A stretch of 26,249 bases of DNA from an uncultured Oscillospiraceae bacterium (GCA_910579725.1 CAJTUD010000028.1:1-26249); one strand, 5' to 3'. Shown: positions 7,693-16,549, counted from the first letter of the stretch. Numbers and translations: made by a program. Notes: generated by a model from the sequence alone, not told the origin.

Positions 7693-7740
7693 CGCGCCCC
7701 TTCTCCGCGACAATGCGCGGAGGAGGGGCGCGTTTCCTAT
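7693..7740 (+). terminator. Intra-operon hairpin after the binding-protein gene (attenuator or mRNA-stabilising)
   Basis: A 17-bp stem with one G-U pair joins 7693-7709 to 7716-7732 around a six-base loop. The T-tract is interrupted (TTTCCTATTTTT). A partial terminator here would give more binding protein than permease, a common arrangement. Confidence 0.75.
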
Positions 7741-7767
7741 TTTTGATTTGAGAGAGGAGTGCTGAAC

Positions 7768-8688
7768 TTGGCTAAGCAACCGCAAACGAAAATGAGCCGC
7801 GCCCTCCAGCGGCGAGAGAATGTCGCCGGTTACCTGTTCATGCTGCCCAGCCTGATTTTCTTTCTGGGCTTCGTGGTGGTCCCCATGTTCATCTGCATCG
7901 GTTACAGCATGACCGATGCCACTATGCACCAGAAGACCGCCACCAGCTTTGTCTTTTTTGACAACTTCATCAACCTGACCAAGGACCAGATTTTCCTCAA
8001 GGGTCTTGTCAATACCTTTATTATTGTGATCGTCAGCGTTCCGGCGGTGTGCGCATTCTCTCTGTGGGTGTCTTCAGCCATCTACAAGCTGAAGGGACCT
8101 GTGCTGTCCGCTTTCCGATGCATCTTCTATCTGCCTGTAGTCACCGGCTCCGTTGCCGTCACCGTAGTGTGGAAGTGGATGTATGACAACTACACCGGTA
8201 TCCTGAATACTGCGCTGACCACCACAGGTATCCTGGAGAAGGGCATCAACTGGCTGGGTGACGAGAAAACGGCTCTGTGGTGCATTATTCTCATTTTGTT
8301 CACCACCTCCGTGGGCCAGCCCATTGTCCTGTATGTCTCCGCTCTGGGCAACGTGGACCAGACTCTGGTGGAGGCCGCCCAGGTGGACGGCGCTACGGAC
8401 CTCCAGGTATTCTGGAAGGTCAAGTGGGCCCAGATGATGCCCACCACCCTGTACATCCTGGTCATTACCACCATCAACTCCTTCCAGTGCTTTGCCCTGA
8501 TCCAGCTGCTGACCCAGGGCGGACCCAACCACGCCACGGATACGGTGATGTACTACATCTACTGGACCGCGTTCAAGCTCACCGAGCAGGCGGGTCACTT
8601 CGGCTACGCCAACGCCATGGGTGTGGTGCTGGCTATCTTCATCGGTCTGCTGTCCGCTCTCCAGTTCAAGCTGGCGAAAGAAAAGTAA
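7768..8688 (+). CDS. Sugar ABC transporter permease, MalF/UgpA type
   Basis: This 306-residue membrane protein belongs to the binding-protein-dependent transport permease family. It has about six membrane segments, the first near FMLPSLIFFLGFVVVPMF. The ATPase-contacting EAA loop reads EAAQVDGATDLQVFWKVKWA. I chose TTG 7768 (MAKQPQTK) because the GAGAGGAG ribosome site ends at 7759, eight bases before it; an in-frame GTG at 7759 would overlap that site. It pairs with the next permease, 12 bases downstream, to form the channel. It is the second gene of the sialate-type transporter operon and depends on an ATPase encoded elsewhere, possibly the left-edge gene. Confidence 0.92.
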   Translation: MAKQPQTKMSRALQRRENVAGYLFMLPSLIFFLGFVVVPMFICIGYSMTDATMHQKTATSFVFFDNFINLTKDQIFLKGLVNTFIIVIVSVPAVCAFSLWVSSAIYKLKGPVLSAFRCIFYLPVVTGSVAVTVVWKWMYDNYTGILNTALTTTGILEKGINWLGDEKTALWCIILILFTTSVGQPIVLYVSALGNVDQTLVEAAQVDGATDLQVFWKVKWAQMMPTTLYILVITTINSFQCFALIQLLTQGGPNHATDTVMYYIYWTAFKLTEQAGHFGYANAMGVVLAIFIGLLSALQFKLAKEK

Positions 8689-8700
8689 GGGGGTGCGACT

Positions 8701-9585
8701 ATGAAAACGACAAATCCGCGCAGCCGCGCGTATAAAATCTTTTCCATCATCGTTCTGGTGATTCTGGCTATCCTGTTCCTGTTCCCTCTGTACTGGATTC
8801 TCACCGGCGCTTTCAAGCCCGCCCAGGACATCTACAACCAGGAGCCGGTCTGGTGGCCCACAGAGTGGGTCGCCACCAACTTCCAGAACCTCTTCAAGAA
8901 GCGCACCGCGCCGCTGTTCTCCTTCTTCGGTCTGGATGGCCCCGTAGCTCCAGCGGCATTCCGGTGGCTGATCAACTCTGTGTTCATGGCGGTCATGGCT
9001 ATGGTTCTCACCTGCCTCACCGCCGCCATGGCGGGTTATGCCCTGGCCAAGAAGAGGTTCGCGGGCCGGGTGATCCTGTTCTCCCTGATTGTATGTGCCA
9101 TGGCCCTGCCCAAGCAGGTCATCCTCATTCCTCTGCTCAAGGAAATGTCTATACTGGGCCTCAACGACACCCTGTGGGCCGTAATCTTTCCTACGGTAGG
9201 CTGGCCCTTCGGTGTGTTCCTGATGAAACAGTTCTCGGAGGGCATCCCCGGCGAGATACTGGAAGCTACCCGTATTGACGGGGCCAGCGAGGCCAAGACC
9301 TTCGTGACGGTAGTCCTGCCCATGGTCAAACCGGGCATCGGCGCACTGGCGATCTTCACCTTCATCAATGCCTGGAACGACTACTTCATGCAGCTGGTCA
9401 TGCTGGCCAGCGGCGAGAAGTACACGATTTCCCTGGGTATCGCTACGCTCCAGGCGGAAACCTCCATTGACAATGGCCTGCTGATGGCGGGCGCGGCCCT
9501 GGCTTCCATACCAATTATTACCATATTCCTGCTCTTCCAGAAGTATTTTACCCAGGGCATCACCATGGGTGCGGTCAAGGGCTGA
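8701..9585 (+). CDS. Sugar ABC transporter permease, MalG/UgpE type
   Basis: This 294-residue membrane protein is the second channel subunit. It has an N-terminal membrane helix (IFSIIVLVILAILFLFPLYW) followed by a periplasmic loop and five more helices. The EAA loop is EATRIDGASEAKTFVTVVLP, and the C-terminus FTQGITMGAVKG is typical of MalG-like proteins. A GGGGG-rich ribosome site precedes ATG 8701. With the preceding permease and the binding protein it makes a carbohydrate importer. No ATPase gene follows; the next genes are catabolic, which is usual for transporters that use a shared MsmK-like ATPase. Confidence 0.93.
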   Translation: MKTTNPRSRAYKIFSIIVLVILAILFLFPLYWILTGAFKPAQDIYNQEPVWWPTEWVATNFQNLFKKRTAPLFSFFGLDGPVAPAAFRWLINSVFMAVMAMVLTCLTAAMAGYALAKKRFAGRVILFSLIVCAMALPKQVILIPLLKEMSILGLNDTLWAVIFPTVGWPFGVFLMKQFSEGIPGEILEATRIDGASEAKTFVTVVLPMVKPGIGALAIFTFINAWNDYFMQLVMLASGEKYTISLGIATLQAETSIDNGLLMAGAALASIPIITIFLLFQKYFTQGITMGAVKG

Positions 9586-9700
9586 CGCTTTCGAACGAAA
9601 AGACCGGTCCAGGCCGGACGCAGCCCGCAAAGCGTTTTCCAAAGCGCGTGTTCCATTATTTGCAGCCTGACGGCGGCAAACTCTGCGAGGATTTTTATGC

Positions 9701-9705
9701 GGAGG
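9701..9705 (+). promoter_or_regulatory. Ribosome binding site that fixes the YhcH start
   Basis: GGAGG lies eight bases before ATG 9714. An in-frame ATG at 9648 lacks a ribosome site and would add a 22-residue extension that family members do not have. Confidence 0.75.
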
Positions 9706-9713
9706 ATGAAACG

Positions 9714-10166
9714 ATGATCTATGCAAAGAACAAGGACGCTCTGTCCTATCGGGGTATTCACCCCAATTTGGATCTGGCGCTGGAGCATATCACGGAGAAA
9801 TATCTGGATTCCGTTGGTTATGACCGGGTGGAACTGAAAGGGAGCGACGTGTATGCCACCCGCTTCACCTATGAGACAGTGCCGGAGGAGGAGAGCTTTT
9901 TCGAGGCCCATCAGAAGTATCTGGACATCCATATCATGCTCTCCGGTTCCGAGAGGGTGGAGATCGCCCCGCCGGAGAAGCTGACGGAATTCGACCGGGT
10001 AGAGGCCAACGATTTCTACGCCTACCGGGGAGAAGGAGACTACAGGCTGGTGCTGTCTCCCGGGGATTTCCTGGTGGTGTTTCCCAACGACGCCCACCGG
10101 ATCAAAATGCGGGTGAATGGACCGGAGACGGTGACAAAAGCCGTTTTCAAAGTTCGCATCCATTAA
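9714..10166 (+). CDS. yhcH: YhcH/YjgK/YiaL (DUF386) family beta-barrel protein of sialate catabolism
   Basis: This 150-residue protein matches the YhcH/EbgC-like cupin-fold family in length and motifs. It begins MIYAKNKDALSYRGIHPNLD, has the conserved FEAHQKYLDIHIMLSG stretch and the metal-site-like FPNDAHRIK near the C-terminus. The E. coli homologue is encoded in the nan operon, and family members have been proposed to act as sugar anomerases or isomerases on sialate or its products. Here it lies between the transporter permease and the lyase, which supports a sialate-pathway role. The 128-base gap before it holds only short imperfect repeats and no clear promoter, so it is probably read through from the transporter genes. 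Confidence 0.87.
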   Translation: MIYAKNKDALSYRGIHPNLDLALEHITEKYLDSVGYDRVELKGSDVYATRFTYETVPEEESFFEAHQKYLDIHIMLSGSERVEIAPPEKLTEFDRVEANDFYAYRGEGDYRLVLSPGDFLVVFPNDAHRIKMRVNGPETVTKAVFKVRIH

Positions 10167-10183
10167 AATGTAAGGAGAAGGCT

Positions 10184-11092
10184 ATGAAAGATCTTACAAA
10201 ATATCAGGGGATTTTCCCCGCGTTCTATGCTTGCTATGACGGGGAGGGACAGGTCAGCCCCGAGGCTGTCCGCGGACTGGCAAAGCATTTGCTGGACAAG
10301 GGAGTCAAGGGCCTGTATGTGGGTGGCTCCTCCGGGGAGTGTATCTATCAGAGCGTAGAGGAGCGGAAGCTGACGCTGGAGAACGTCATGGCCGAGGTGG
10401 GCGGGAAGATGACCATCATTGCCCATGTGGCCTGCAACAACACCGCCGACAGCCGCGAGCTGGCTGCCCACGCCGAGAGTCTGGGCGTGGATGCCGTTGC
10501 CGCCATTCCCCCCATTTATTTCCATCTTCCGCCCGCTGCTATTGCCAAATACTGGAACGATATTTCTGATGCGGCACCCAACACGGATTTCGTGATCTAC
10601 AACATTCCGCAGCTGGCGGGAGTGGCGCTGACGGTGCCCCTGCTCAAGGAAATGCTGAAAAATCCTCGGGTGATCGGGGTAAAGAACTCCTCCATGCCTG
10701 TACAGGACATCCAGATGTGGCGCGATGAGGGCGCGTTGGTGTTCAACGGGCCGGATGAGCAGCTTTTCAGCGGTTTGGCCGCCGGGGCGGCCGGCGGCAT
10801 CGGCGGAACTTACGCCGCCATGCCGGAGCTGTATCTGGAAATCTTCCGGTGCTTCCAGGCAGGAGATATGGCCAAGGGCCGGGAGATTCAGAACGAGTGC
10901 TGCCGCATCATTTATAAGATGTGCGCTGCCCAGGGCAACCTGTATGCGGTTATCAAGGAAATCCTCCGCCGCACCGGCGGCCCCGATGTGGGGAGTGTCC
11001 GGCTGCCCCTGGCACCGCTGGTGGAAGGAGACTCCGCCGTCGTGGACGCATGTGTGGAAATGATCCGGGAGGCTGTCGCCCAATACTGCTGA
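10184..11092 (+). CDS. nanA: N-acetylneuraminate lyase
   Basis: This 302-residue class I aldolase of the DHDPS/NAL family should split N-acetylneuraminate into ManNAc and pyruvate. The Schiff-base Lys is Lys167 (VIGVKNSS) and the catalytic Tyr is Tyr139 (YNIPQLAG), closely matching Lys165 and Tyr137 of the E. coli enzyme. The carboxylate-binding motif is GGSSGE (47-52); E. coli NAL has GGSTGE. FNGPDEQLFSGLAAGAAGGI and IGGTYAAMPELY are lyase-like rather than DHDPS-like. The gene follows yhcH by 17 bases with an AAGGAGAAG ribosome site and ends at a strong terminator, closing the sialate operon. It anchors the functional reading of the whole left third of the window. Confidence 0.95.
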   Translation: MKDLTKYQGIFPAFYACYDGEGQVSPEAVRGLAKHLLDKGVKGLYVGGSSGECIYQSVEERKLTLENVMAEVGGKMTIIAHVACNNTADSRELAAHAESLGVDAVAAIPPIYFHLPPAAIAKYWNDISDAAPNTDFVIYNIPQLAGVALTVPLLKEMLKNPRVIGVKNSSMPVQDIQMWRDEGALVFNGPDEQLFSGLAAGAAGGIGGTYAAMPELYLEIFRCFQAGDMAKGREIQNECCRIIYKMCAAQGNLYAVIKEILRRTGGPDVGSVRLPLAPLVEGDSAVVDACVEMIREAVAQYC

Positions 11093-11113
11093 CAGATAGA
11101 TACTGACGCGCGG

Positions 11114-11148
11114 AAGCGCCGCACCGGGAACGGTGCGGCGCTTTCTTT
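11114..11148 (+). terminator. Intrinsic terminator of the sialate operon
   Basis: A perfect 13-bp GC-rich stem (11114-11126 with 11131-11143) closes a GGAA tetraloop and runs into CTTTCTTT. Confidence 0.9.
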
Positions 11149-11186
11149 GCGTCCGGCATTCCCCATGCTTCTGCGGTATACCTATC

Positions 11187-11250
11187 CATGTTCTACGGGC
11201 ATTTGATGTTTTCGTGGATTGGGAGTAAGATGATAGAACATGTGAAAACA
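11187..11250. promoter_or_regulatory. Two interleaved inverted repeats around the exporter promoter (operator-like)
   Basis: CATGTTCTA (11187-11195) is repeated inverted as TAGAACATG (11234-11242). TGTTTTC (11207-11213) is repeated inverted as GAAAACA (11244-11250). The arms flank and overlap the promoter at 11203-11231, so a dimeric repressor could bridge it. In RNA the two stems would cross as a pseudoknot. Confidence 0.5.
11203..11231 (+). promoter_or_regulatory. Promoter of the ABC exporter operon
   Basis: TTGATG (11203-11208), a 17-base spacer and TAAGAT (11226-11231) lie about 80 bases upstream of the first exporter gene. The match is moderate. Confidence 0.55.
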
Positions 11251-11308
11251 GCGCTGCGGACCCGGAAGTCTGTCTGAAAGCCGGTATTCCGCGGAAAAAG
11301 GAGGAGAG

Positions 11309-13072
11309 ATGAGAGAGCTGAAGCTGATTGGCAGGCATATCCGGCGGCACTGGCTGTCATACGTGCTGGGTATCCTTGCGCTGGCGATGGTGGATTTCAT
11401 GAATGTATATATCCCCCAATTCACCGGCGAGATCACCGACGGGCTGAAGGCGGGGACCATTGATATGGATGGCGTGTGGCAGCTGGTAGGCAGGATCGTC
11501 CTGCTGGGCGCAGGCATGGCGGTGGGACGGTTTGCCTGGAGATACTTTATTTTCGGAACGGGACTGGCCATTCAGAGAGATTTGCGGGGAGAGCTGTTTT
11601 CCCATCTGGAGACGCTGTCCACCCGCTATTTCAACGAACATAAGACAGGAGATCTGATGGCCCACTTCACCAACGACCTTCAGGCCGTCCGAATGCTGAT
11701 GGCGCCCACTGTGGTGACGGCCTTTGACGCGACAGTGATGCTGCTGATGGTGCTGGGAAAAATGATGCTCTATGTTGACATGCGTCTGACTCTGGTAGCG
11801 GTGATTCCTCTGCTGCTGATCATGTATGGGGACTATGTTTACGGCAAGGTGATGCACCGGAAGTTTCTCGCCAAACAGCGGGCCTTCTCGGAGCTGACGG
11901 ATCAGGTGCAGGAGGCGGTCAGCGGCATTCGGGTCATCAAGGCATTTGTTCAGGAGAGGAAAGAGCTGGCGGCTTTTGCCCGGATCAACCGCCTCAATCA
12001 TGACCGGAATATGGACGTGGCCCGGACGCAGGCTCTGTTTCTTCCCTTGCTGGATTTGGTGGTGGGAATCAGCGGACTGCTGACGCTGCTGTACGGAGGA
12101 TATCTGACCATCATGGGGGAGATCACTCTGGGGCAGTTCGAGGCGTTCAATCTGTACATCGCCATGCTGGTGTGGCCCATGATGGCTACCGGAGAGTGCA
12201 TCACCTTCATTTCCCAGGGAATGGCCAGCATCAAGCGGATTCAGGCTATTCTGGATGAGCGGCCGGAGATCACAGACGGTCCGGAGGTGCGGGAGATTGA
12301 GCGGCTGAAGGGGGAGATTGACCTGGATGGTCTTTGCTTCACCTACCCCGGACAGGAGAGGGCGGCGCTGGACGGCGTCAACATCCGGGTGGAGCAGGGG
12401 GAAACTCTGGCTGTTCTGGGCCGCACAGGCAGCGGAAAGACCACGCTGGCCAATCTGCTGCTGCGGCTGTACAACACGAAGCGGAACATGATCCGCATCG
12501 ACGGGCATTCCCTCTACGAAATCCCACTGGCGGTGCTGCGGCGGGACATCGCCTGCGTGCCCCAGGACAGCTTCCTGTTTTCCGATACCCTGGAGCGCAA
12601 TATTGCCTTCGGTGCGGAGGACAAGCGGCAGGAGGACATCCGCCAGGCTGCGAAGGATGCCTGCATTCATGAGAACATCATGGATTTTCCCGACGGCTAC
12701 CAGACCGTGGTGGGAGAGCGGGGCGTCACGCTCTCCGGCGGACAGAAGCAGCGCAGCGCCATTGCCCGGGCCCTGCTGAAGGACGCGCCCATCCTGATTC
12801 TGGACGACGCCCTTTCGGCAGTGGATACGGATACGGAGGAACAGATCCTCCACAATCTCCGGAAAAACCGGGCGGGCCGCACCACCATCATCATTGCCCA
12901 CCGGGTTTCCACCATCCAGCACGCGGATCATATTCTGGTGCTGGAAGACGGAAAAGCGGCGGAATACGGCACTCACGAGGAGCTGCTGGCACGAGGCGGC
13001 ATCTACCGGAGCATCCATGACAAGCAGCAGCTGGAAAAGCAGCTGAGAGAGGAAGGAGGCGCGGCGCTGTGA
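11309..13072 (+). CDS. Heterodimeric ABC exporter subunit A (degenerate Walker B)
   Basis: This 587-residue half-transporter has an N-terminal six-helix exporter domain (about 1-310) and a C-terminal nucleotide-binding domain. Walker A is LGRTGSGKTT (about 370-379), the signature is canonical LSGGQKQR (about 474-481) and the H-loop is IIAHRVST. Walker B reads ILILDDALS, with Asp about residue 503 replacing the catalytic Glu. That substitution marks the degenerate-site partner in heterodimers such as BmrCD, LmrCD and TM287/288. AAAAGGAGGAGAG directly precedes the start. It overlaps the partner gene by four bases (GTGA). Such exporters pump drugs, lipids or peptides; no adjacent peptide precursor is seen, so the substrate is unknown. 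Confidence 0.93.
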   Translation: MRELKLIGRHIRRHWLSYVLGILALAMVDFMNVYIPQFTGEITDGLKAGTIDMDGVWQLVGRIVLLGAGMAVGRFAWRYFIFGTGLAIQRDLRGELFSHLETLSTRYFNEHKTGDLMAHFTNDLQAVRMLMAPTVVTAFDATVMLLMVLGKMMLYVDMRLTLVAVIPLLLIMYGDYVYGKVMHRKFLAKQRAFSELTDQVQEAVSGIRVIKAFVQERKELAAFARINRLNHDRNMDVARTQALFLPLLDLVVGISGLLTLLYGGYLTIMGEITLGQFEAFNLYIAMLVWPMMATGECITFISQGMASIKRIQAILDERPEITDGPEVREIERLKGEIDLDGLCFTYPGQERAALDGVNIRVEQGETLAVLGRTGSGKTTLANLLLRLYNTKRNMIRIDGHSLYEIPLAVLRRDIACVPQDSFLFSDTLERNIAFGAEDKRQEDIRQAAKDACIHENIMDFPDGYQTVVGERGVTLSGGQKQRSAIARALLKDAPILILDDALSAVDTDTEEQILHNLRKNRAGRTTIIIAHRVSTIQHADHILVLEDGKAAEYGTHEELLARGGIYRSIHDKQQLEKQLREEGGAAL

Positions 13073-14865
13073 GCCTGTTTCACAAAAAGACGGAGGAGTT
13101 GTCCGACGTTCACTACGAGGGAAACGCGGTGCTGCGGATGCTCTCCTACCTCAAGCCCCATTGGAAGATCATGGTGGTGTGCCTGGCGCTGGTGCTGGCA
13201 TTGACCGGACTGGAGCTGTACAAGCCCATCATCACCGGAGACGCCATTGATCTGTACATTGCCGGGGACTATGCGCCCGGCGAGGCGGTGCGGGAGCGGT
13301 TTACCGGAGTGCTGCTGGCGGCGGTAAAATATATCGGTGTACTCGCCGCGCTGTGTGTCTGCACCAACCGGATACAGATCCTGCTGCAAAAAGTAGGCCA
13401 GAGCATCATCTATGAAATGCGCCGGGAGCTGTTTGAGCACATCGAGAGCCTGTCTATGCGGTTTTTCGATCTGACGCCGGTGGGCAAGACTGTCACCCGC
13501 GTGACCAACGATGTGGAGGCGGTTCACGAACTGTACGCCAGTATTCTGGTGAAACTCTTCCGAAACATAGTGAAGATCTTCGGACTGGTGGTGGTGATGC
13601 TGGCGCGGGATACCAGAATGGCGCTGCTGAGCTTTGTGATGGTGCCGGTGGTGATAGCACTGACGGTAGGATTCCGCACCCTGGCCCGGCGGGCCTATCA
13701 GGTGAGCAAGACGCGGGTGACGGCGCTGAACACCTTTCTGTCAGAGAACCTCTCGGGAATGAAGATCATTCAGATTTTCAACCGGGAGGAGAGAAAATAT
13801 GAGGAGTTCAGCGACCGCAGTGAGGAACTTTATCAGGCCTTCCGCAAGGAGATTATGCTGGGGGCCGTGTTCCGGCCCACCATCGTGCTCTCCTCTGTCG
13901 TCGCCATGGCTATCGTCATTGCCGCCGGCAGCCAGGGGGTGCTGGCGGGAACGGTGTCCTTCGGCACTATGTATATTTTCCTGCAATACATCAAGACTTT
14001 TTTTGAGCCCATTCAGGATCTGGCGGAGCAGCTGGCCACTCTGCAATCCGCCGTGGCCTCGGCGGAGAAGATCTTTACTCTGCTGGATGAAAAGCCTCTG
14101 ATCCGCGATCCGGAGGAGCCGGTTCGGCCGGAGAAAATCCAAGGGCGCATTGAGTTCAGGCACGTGTGGTTCGCCTACGACAACGAAAACTACATCCTGC
14201 GGGATGTCAGCTTTGTCATCGAGCCTGGGCAGAAGGTGGCGTTTGTAGGCGCGACCGGTGCGGGAAAAAGCTCCATCCTGAATCTCATCGGGCGATACTA
14301 TGATATTCAAAAGGGGGAAATCCTGATTGACGGCGTCAACGTCAGGGACCTGAGCCGGGATCAAATCCGCCGGGCCATCGGGCAGGTACAGCAGGATGTG
14401 TTCATCTTTACCGGCGACGTGAAGAGCAACATCCGCCTGCGGGAGGAGAGTATCACCGACGAGGCCGTCCGGGAGGCGTCCCGCCGGGTCAATGCGGACC
14501 GGTTTATTGACCGGCTGCCGGAGGGCTATGACGAGCGGGTGACGGAACGGGGTTCCACCTTCTCTGCCGGGCAGCGGCAGCTGCTGAGCTTTGCCAGAAC
14601 CCTGGCCTTTGATCCCGCCATCCTGATTCTGGACGAGGCCACCGCCAACATCGACACCGAGACGGAGCAGTGGATTCAGGAGGCTCTGGAAACCCTGATG
14701 ACAGGCCGCACCACCATCATGGTGGCCCACCGGCTCTCCACCATCCAGCACGCTGACAAGATCATCGTCATGCACAAGGGACAGATCCGGGAGAGCGGTA
14801 CCCATCAGGAGCTCCTGGAGCGGAAGGGGATTTATCAGAAGCTGTATCAGCTGCAATTGGCGTAA
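13069..14865 (+). CDS. Heterodimeric ABC exporter subunit B (consensus Walker B, degenerate signature)
   Basis: This 598-residue partner half-transporter starts at GTG 13069 inside the stop of subunit A. Walker A is VGATGAGKSS (about 393-402), Walker B is ILILDEATA with catalytic Glu about 523, and the H-loop is MVAHRLST. Its signature is FSAGQRQL instead of LSGGQ. Since each ATP site pairs one subunit's Walker motifs with the other's signature, the Asp of subunit A and the altered signature of subunit B fall in the same, degenerate site. The other site is fully consensus. This complementarity is strong evidence that the two genes form one asymmetric exporter. Confidence 0.93.
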   Translation: MSLFHKKTEELSDVHYEGNAVLRMLSYLKPHWKIMVVCLALVLALTGLELYKPIITGDAIDLYIAGDYAPGEAVRERFTGVLLAAVKYIGVLAALCVCTNRIQILLQKVGQSIIYEMRRELFEHIESLSMRFFDLTPVGKTVTRVTNDVEAVHELYASILVKLFRNIVKIFGLVVVMLARDTRMALLSFVMVPVVIALTVGFRTLARRAYQVSKTRVTALNTFLSENLSGMKIIQIFNREERKYEEFSDRSEELYQAFRKEIMLGAVFRPTIVLSSVVAMAIVIAAGSQGVLAGTVSFGTMYIFLQYIKTFFEPIQDLAEQLATLQSAVASAEKIFTLLDEKPLIRDPEEPVRPEKIQGRIEFRHVWFAYDNENYILRDVSFVIEPGQKVAFVGATGAGKSSILNLIGRYYDIQKGEILIDGVNVRDLSRDQIRRAIGQVQQDVFIFTGDVKSNIRLREESITDEAVREASRRVNADRFIDRLPEGYDERVTERGSTFSAGQRQLLSFARTLAFDPAILILDEATANIDTETEQWIQEALETLMTGRTTIMVAHRLSTIQHADKIIVMHKGQIRESGTHQELLERKGIYQKLYQLQLA

Positions 14866-15043
14866 TTCCTTTTGGAAAGAAAAGAGAATCAAAAGAACGC
14901 TCACGCGCTTTGGATGGCGCTGCTGTTCCGGAATTCCGGCGCGGTAACGATGCGGTGCTTTTCTCCGCGGATATCGCCTGTCCGGGAATATCGTATAAAA
15001 CGCCCGGCCCTGCCGGGGTATAAAGCATAAGGGAGGAACAACG

Positions 15044-16549
15044 ATGCGCGACACATTTTTTTGCGGGAAAGAGTCTCCTCTGGTGGAAACCGGACGGGGG
15101 CCGGTGCGGGGCTACCGCGACGGCGGTCTGGACATCTTCAAAGGCATCCCCTACGGAAGGGCCCGGCGCTTCCACCGGCCGGAGCCGGTTCCAGTCTGGC
15201 TTGAGCCGCTGGACGCCGCCAGCTATGGCTGCGTCTGTCCGCTGCTCTCCATGGATAAGCCCAGAGGGGAGCTTCATGTCCCCCACCGGTACTGGGTACA
15301 GGACGAGGACTGTCTGAATCTGAACGTATGGACCCCAGGCTGTGATGGGGAAAAGCGTCCCGTCATGGTGTGGCTCCACGGCGGCGGATATTTTGCCGGG
15401 TCCTCCATTGAGCAGGTGGCCTACGAGGGAGAGAACATGGCCCGGGTGGGGAACTGCGTGGTGGTTTCCATCAACCACCGGCTCAATATTCTGGGGTATC
15501 TGGATCTGTCGGAGTTTGGACCGGAATATGAAAACTCCGGCAACGCCGGAGGCGACGATATCATTCTGGCGCTGGAGTGGGTCCGGGAGAACATCGAAGC
15601 TTTCGGCGGCGACAGAGACAACGTCACCGTGTTTGGTCAGTCCGGCGGCGGCGGGAAGGTGACGACGCTGCTGCAAACCCCGACGGCGGATGGGCTGTAT
15701 CAGAAGGGCATCATTATGAGCGGCGTTTTAAGTGGGGATCTGGTGGCGGACTGTACCGGCGGCGCGGGGGAATGCGTCAGGGCGCTGATGGCGGAGCTGG
15801 GCGTACGGAAGGTGTCAGAGCTGGAAACTGTGCCTTATGTCCGGCTGGCCGAGGCCTACAACAAGGTGAGTCCTGCACTGAAGGCACAGGGGAAAAACGT
15901 GGGCTGCGCTCCCTGCCGCGGCCGTTTTTATCTGGGAGATCCGCTGACCAACGATACCGGCTTCCGGACGGAAACAGTGGGTGTACCCCTGATTGTCAGT
16001 ACAGTTTTCGCGGAGTTCCTCGGCTTTATGGGCGAAACCGGCGCTTCTGCCAGAGAGGTTCTGGGCGAAAAAGCGGCGGAGGCTGTGCTTCCGTTGTTCC
16101 GCAAGGCGTACCCCGGCAGGCCGGAGGATGACCTGCTGATGCTGGACACCGTTTTCCGGGGACCTGCCATTGCGTATATCCGTGAGCGGGCGGCGGCAGG
16201 CGGCAGGGTGTACAGCTGTCTTTTTGAACAGGACTTTCCTCTGTACGGCAGAACGGCTGCCTGGCACTGCGCGGACATTCCCTTCGTCTTCCACAACACG
16301 GAGCTGGTTCCCGTCTGCCATTTCCAGGGAGCCCGGGAGCTGGAGGAGAAGATCTTCCGGACGGTGATGGCCTTCGTCCGGGAAGGCGCTCCCGGTTGGC
16401 CTGCCAGTACGCCGGAGGAGGAGAAAACCTTCCTGTTCGGGCCTCGTGACCGTATGGAAGTGAACTATGATCACGAGTTGATCGGTGCGCTCCAGCCTCT
16501 GGCGGCGGAGATGATGCGGAGAAGGGCTGGTGTGCAGATCCAGCACTGA
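15044..16549 (+). CDS. Type-B carboxylesterase (PnbA-like alpha/beta hydrolase)
   Basis: This 501-residue cytoplasmic esterase has the carboxylesterase type B layout. The oxyanion-hole motif is WLHGGGYFAGSS (about 109-120). The nucleophile elbow is FGQSGGGG with Ser200, where Gln replaces the more usual Glu (GESAG). Catalytic His408 lies in WHCADIPFVFHN, matching the HxxExPFVF motif of B. subtilis PnbA. There is no signal peptide. A GGGAGGAAC ribosome site precedes ATG 15044. The 178-base gap after the exporter holds only weak hairpins (such as 15003-15017) and no clear terminator, so read-through from the exporter operon is possible. The natural substrate is unknown. Confidence 0.9.
   Translation: MRDTFFCGKESPLVETGRGPVRGYRDGGLDIFKGIPYGRARRFHRPEPVPVWLEPLDAASYGCVCPLLSMDKPRGELHVPHRYWVQDEDCLNLNVWTPGCDGEKRPVMVWLHGGGYFAGSSIEQVAYEGENMARVGNCVVVSINHRLNILGYLDLSEFGPEYENSGNAGGDDIILALEWVRENIEAFGGDRDNVTVFGQSGGGGKVTTLLQTPTADGLYQKGIIMSGVLSGDLVADCTGGAGECVRALMAELGVRKVSELETVPYVRLAEAYNKVSPALKAQGKNVGCAPCRGRFYLGDPLTNDTGFRTETVGVPLIVSTVFAEFLGFMGETGASAREVLGEKAAEAVLPLFRKAYPGRPEDDLLMLDTVFRGPAIAYIRERAAAGGRVYSCLFEQDFPLYGRTAAWHCADIPFVFHNTELVPVCHFQGARELEEKIFRTVMAFVREGAPGWPASTPEEEKTFLFGPRDRMEVNYDHELIGALQPLAAEMMRRRAGVQIQH

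Noticed and set aside
8074..9726. Minus-strand open frame of 550 codons opposite the two permeases
   Set aside because: Composition is Gln/His/Gly/Arg-rich, typical of antisense reading of membrane proteins. Both sense permeases have clear EAA motifs.
14866..15043. Terminator or promoter before the carboxylesterase
   Set aside because: Only weak hairpins (TTCC-TTTT-GGAA and CCCGG/CCGGG) and TATAAA stretches without matching -35 boxes are present.
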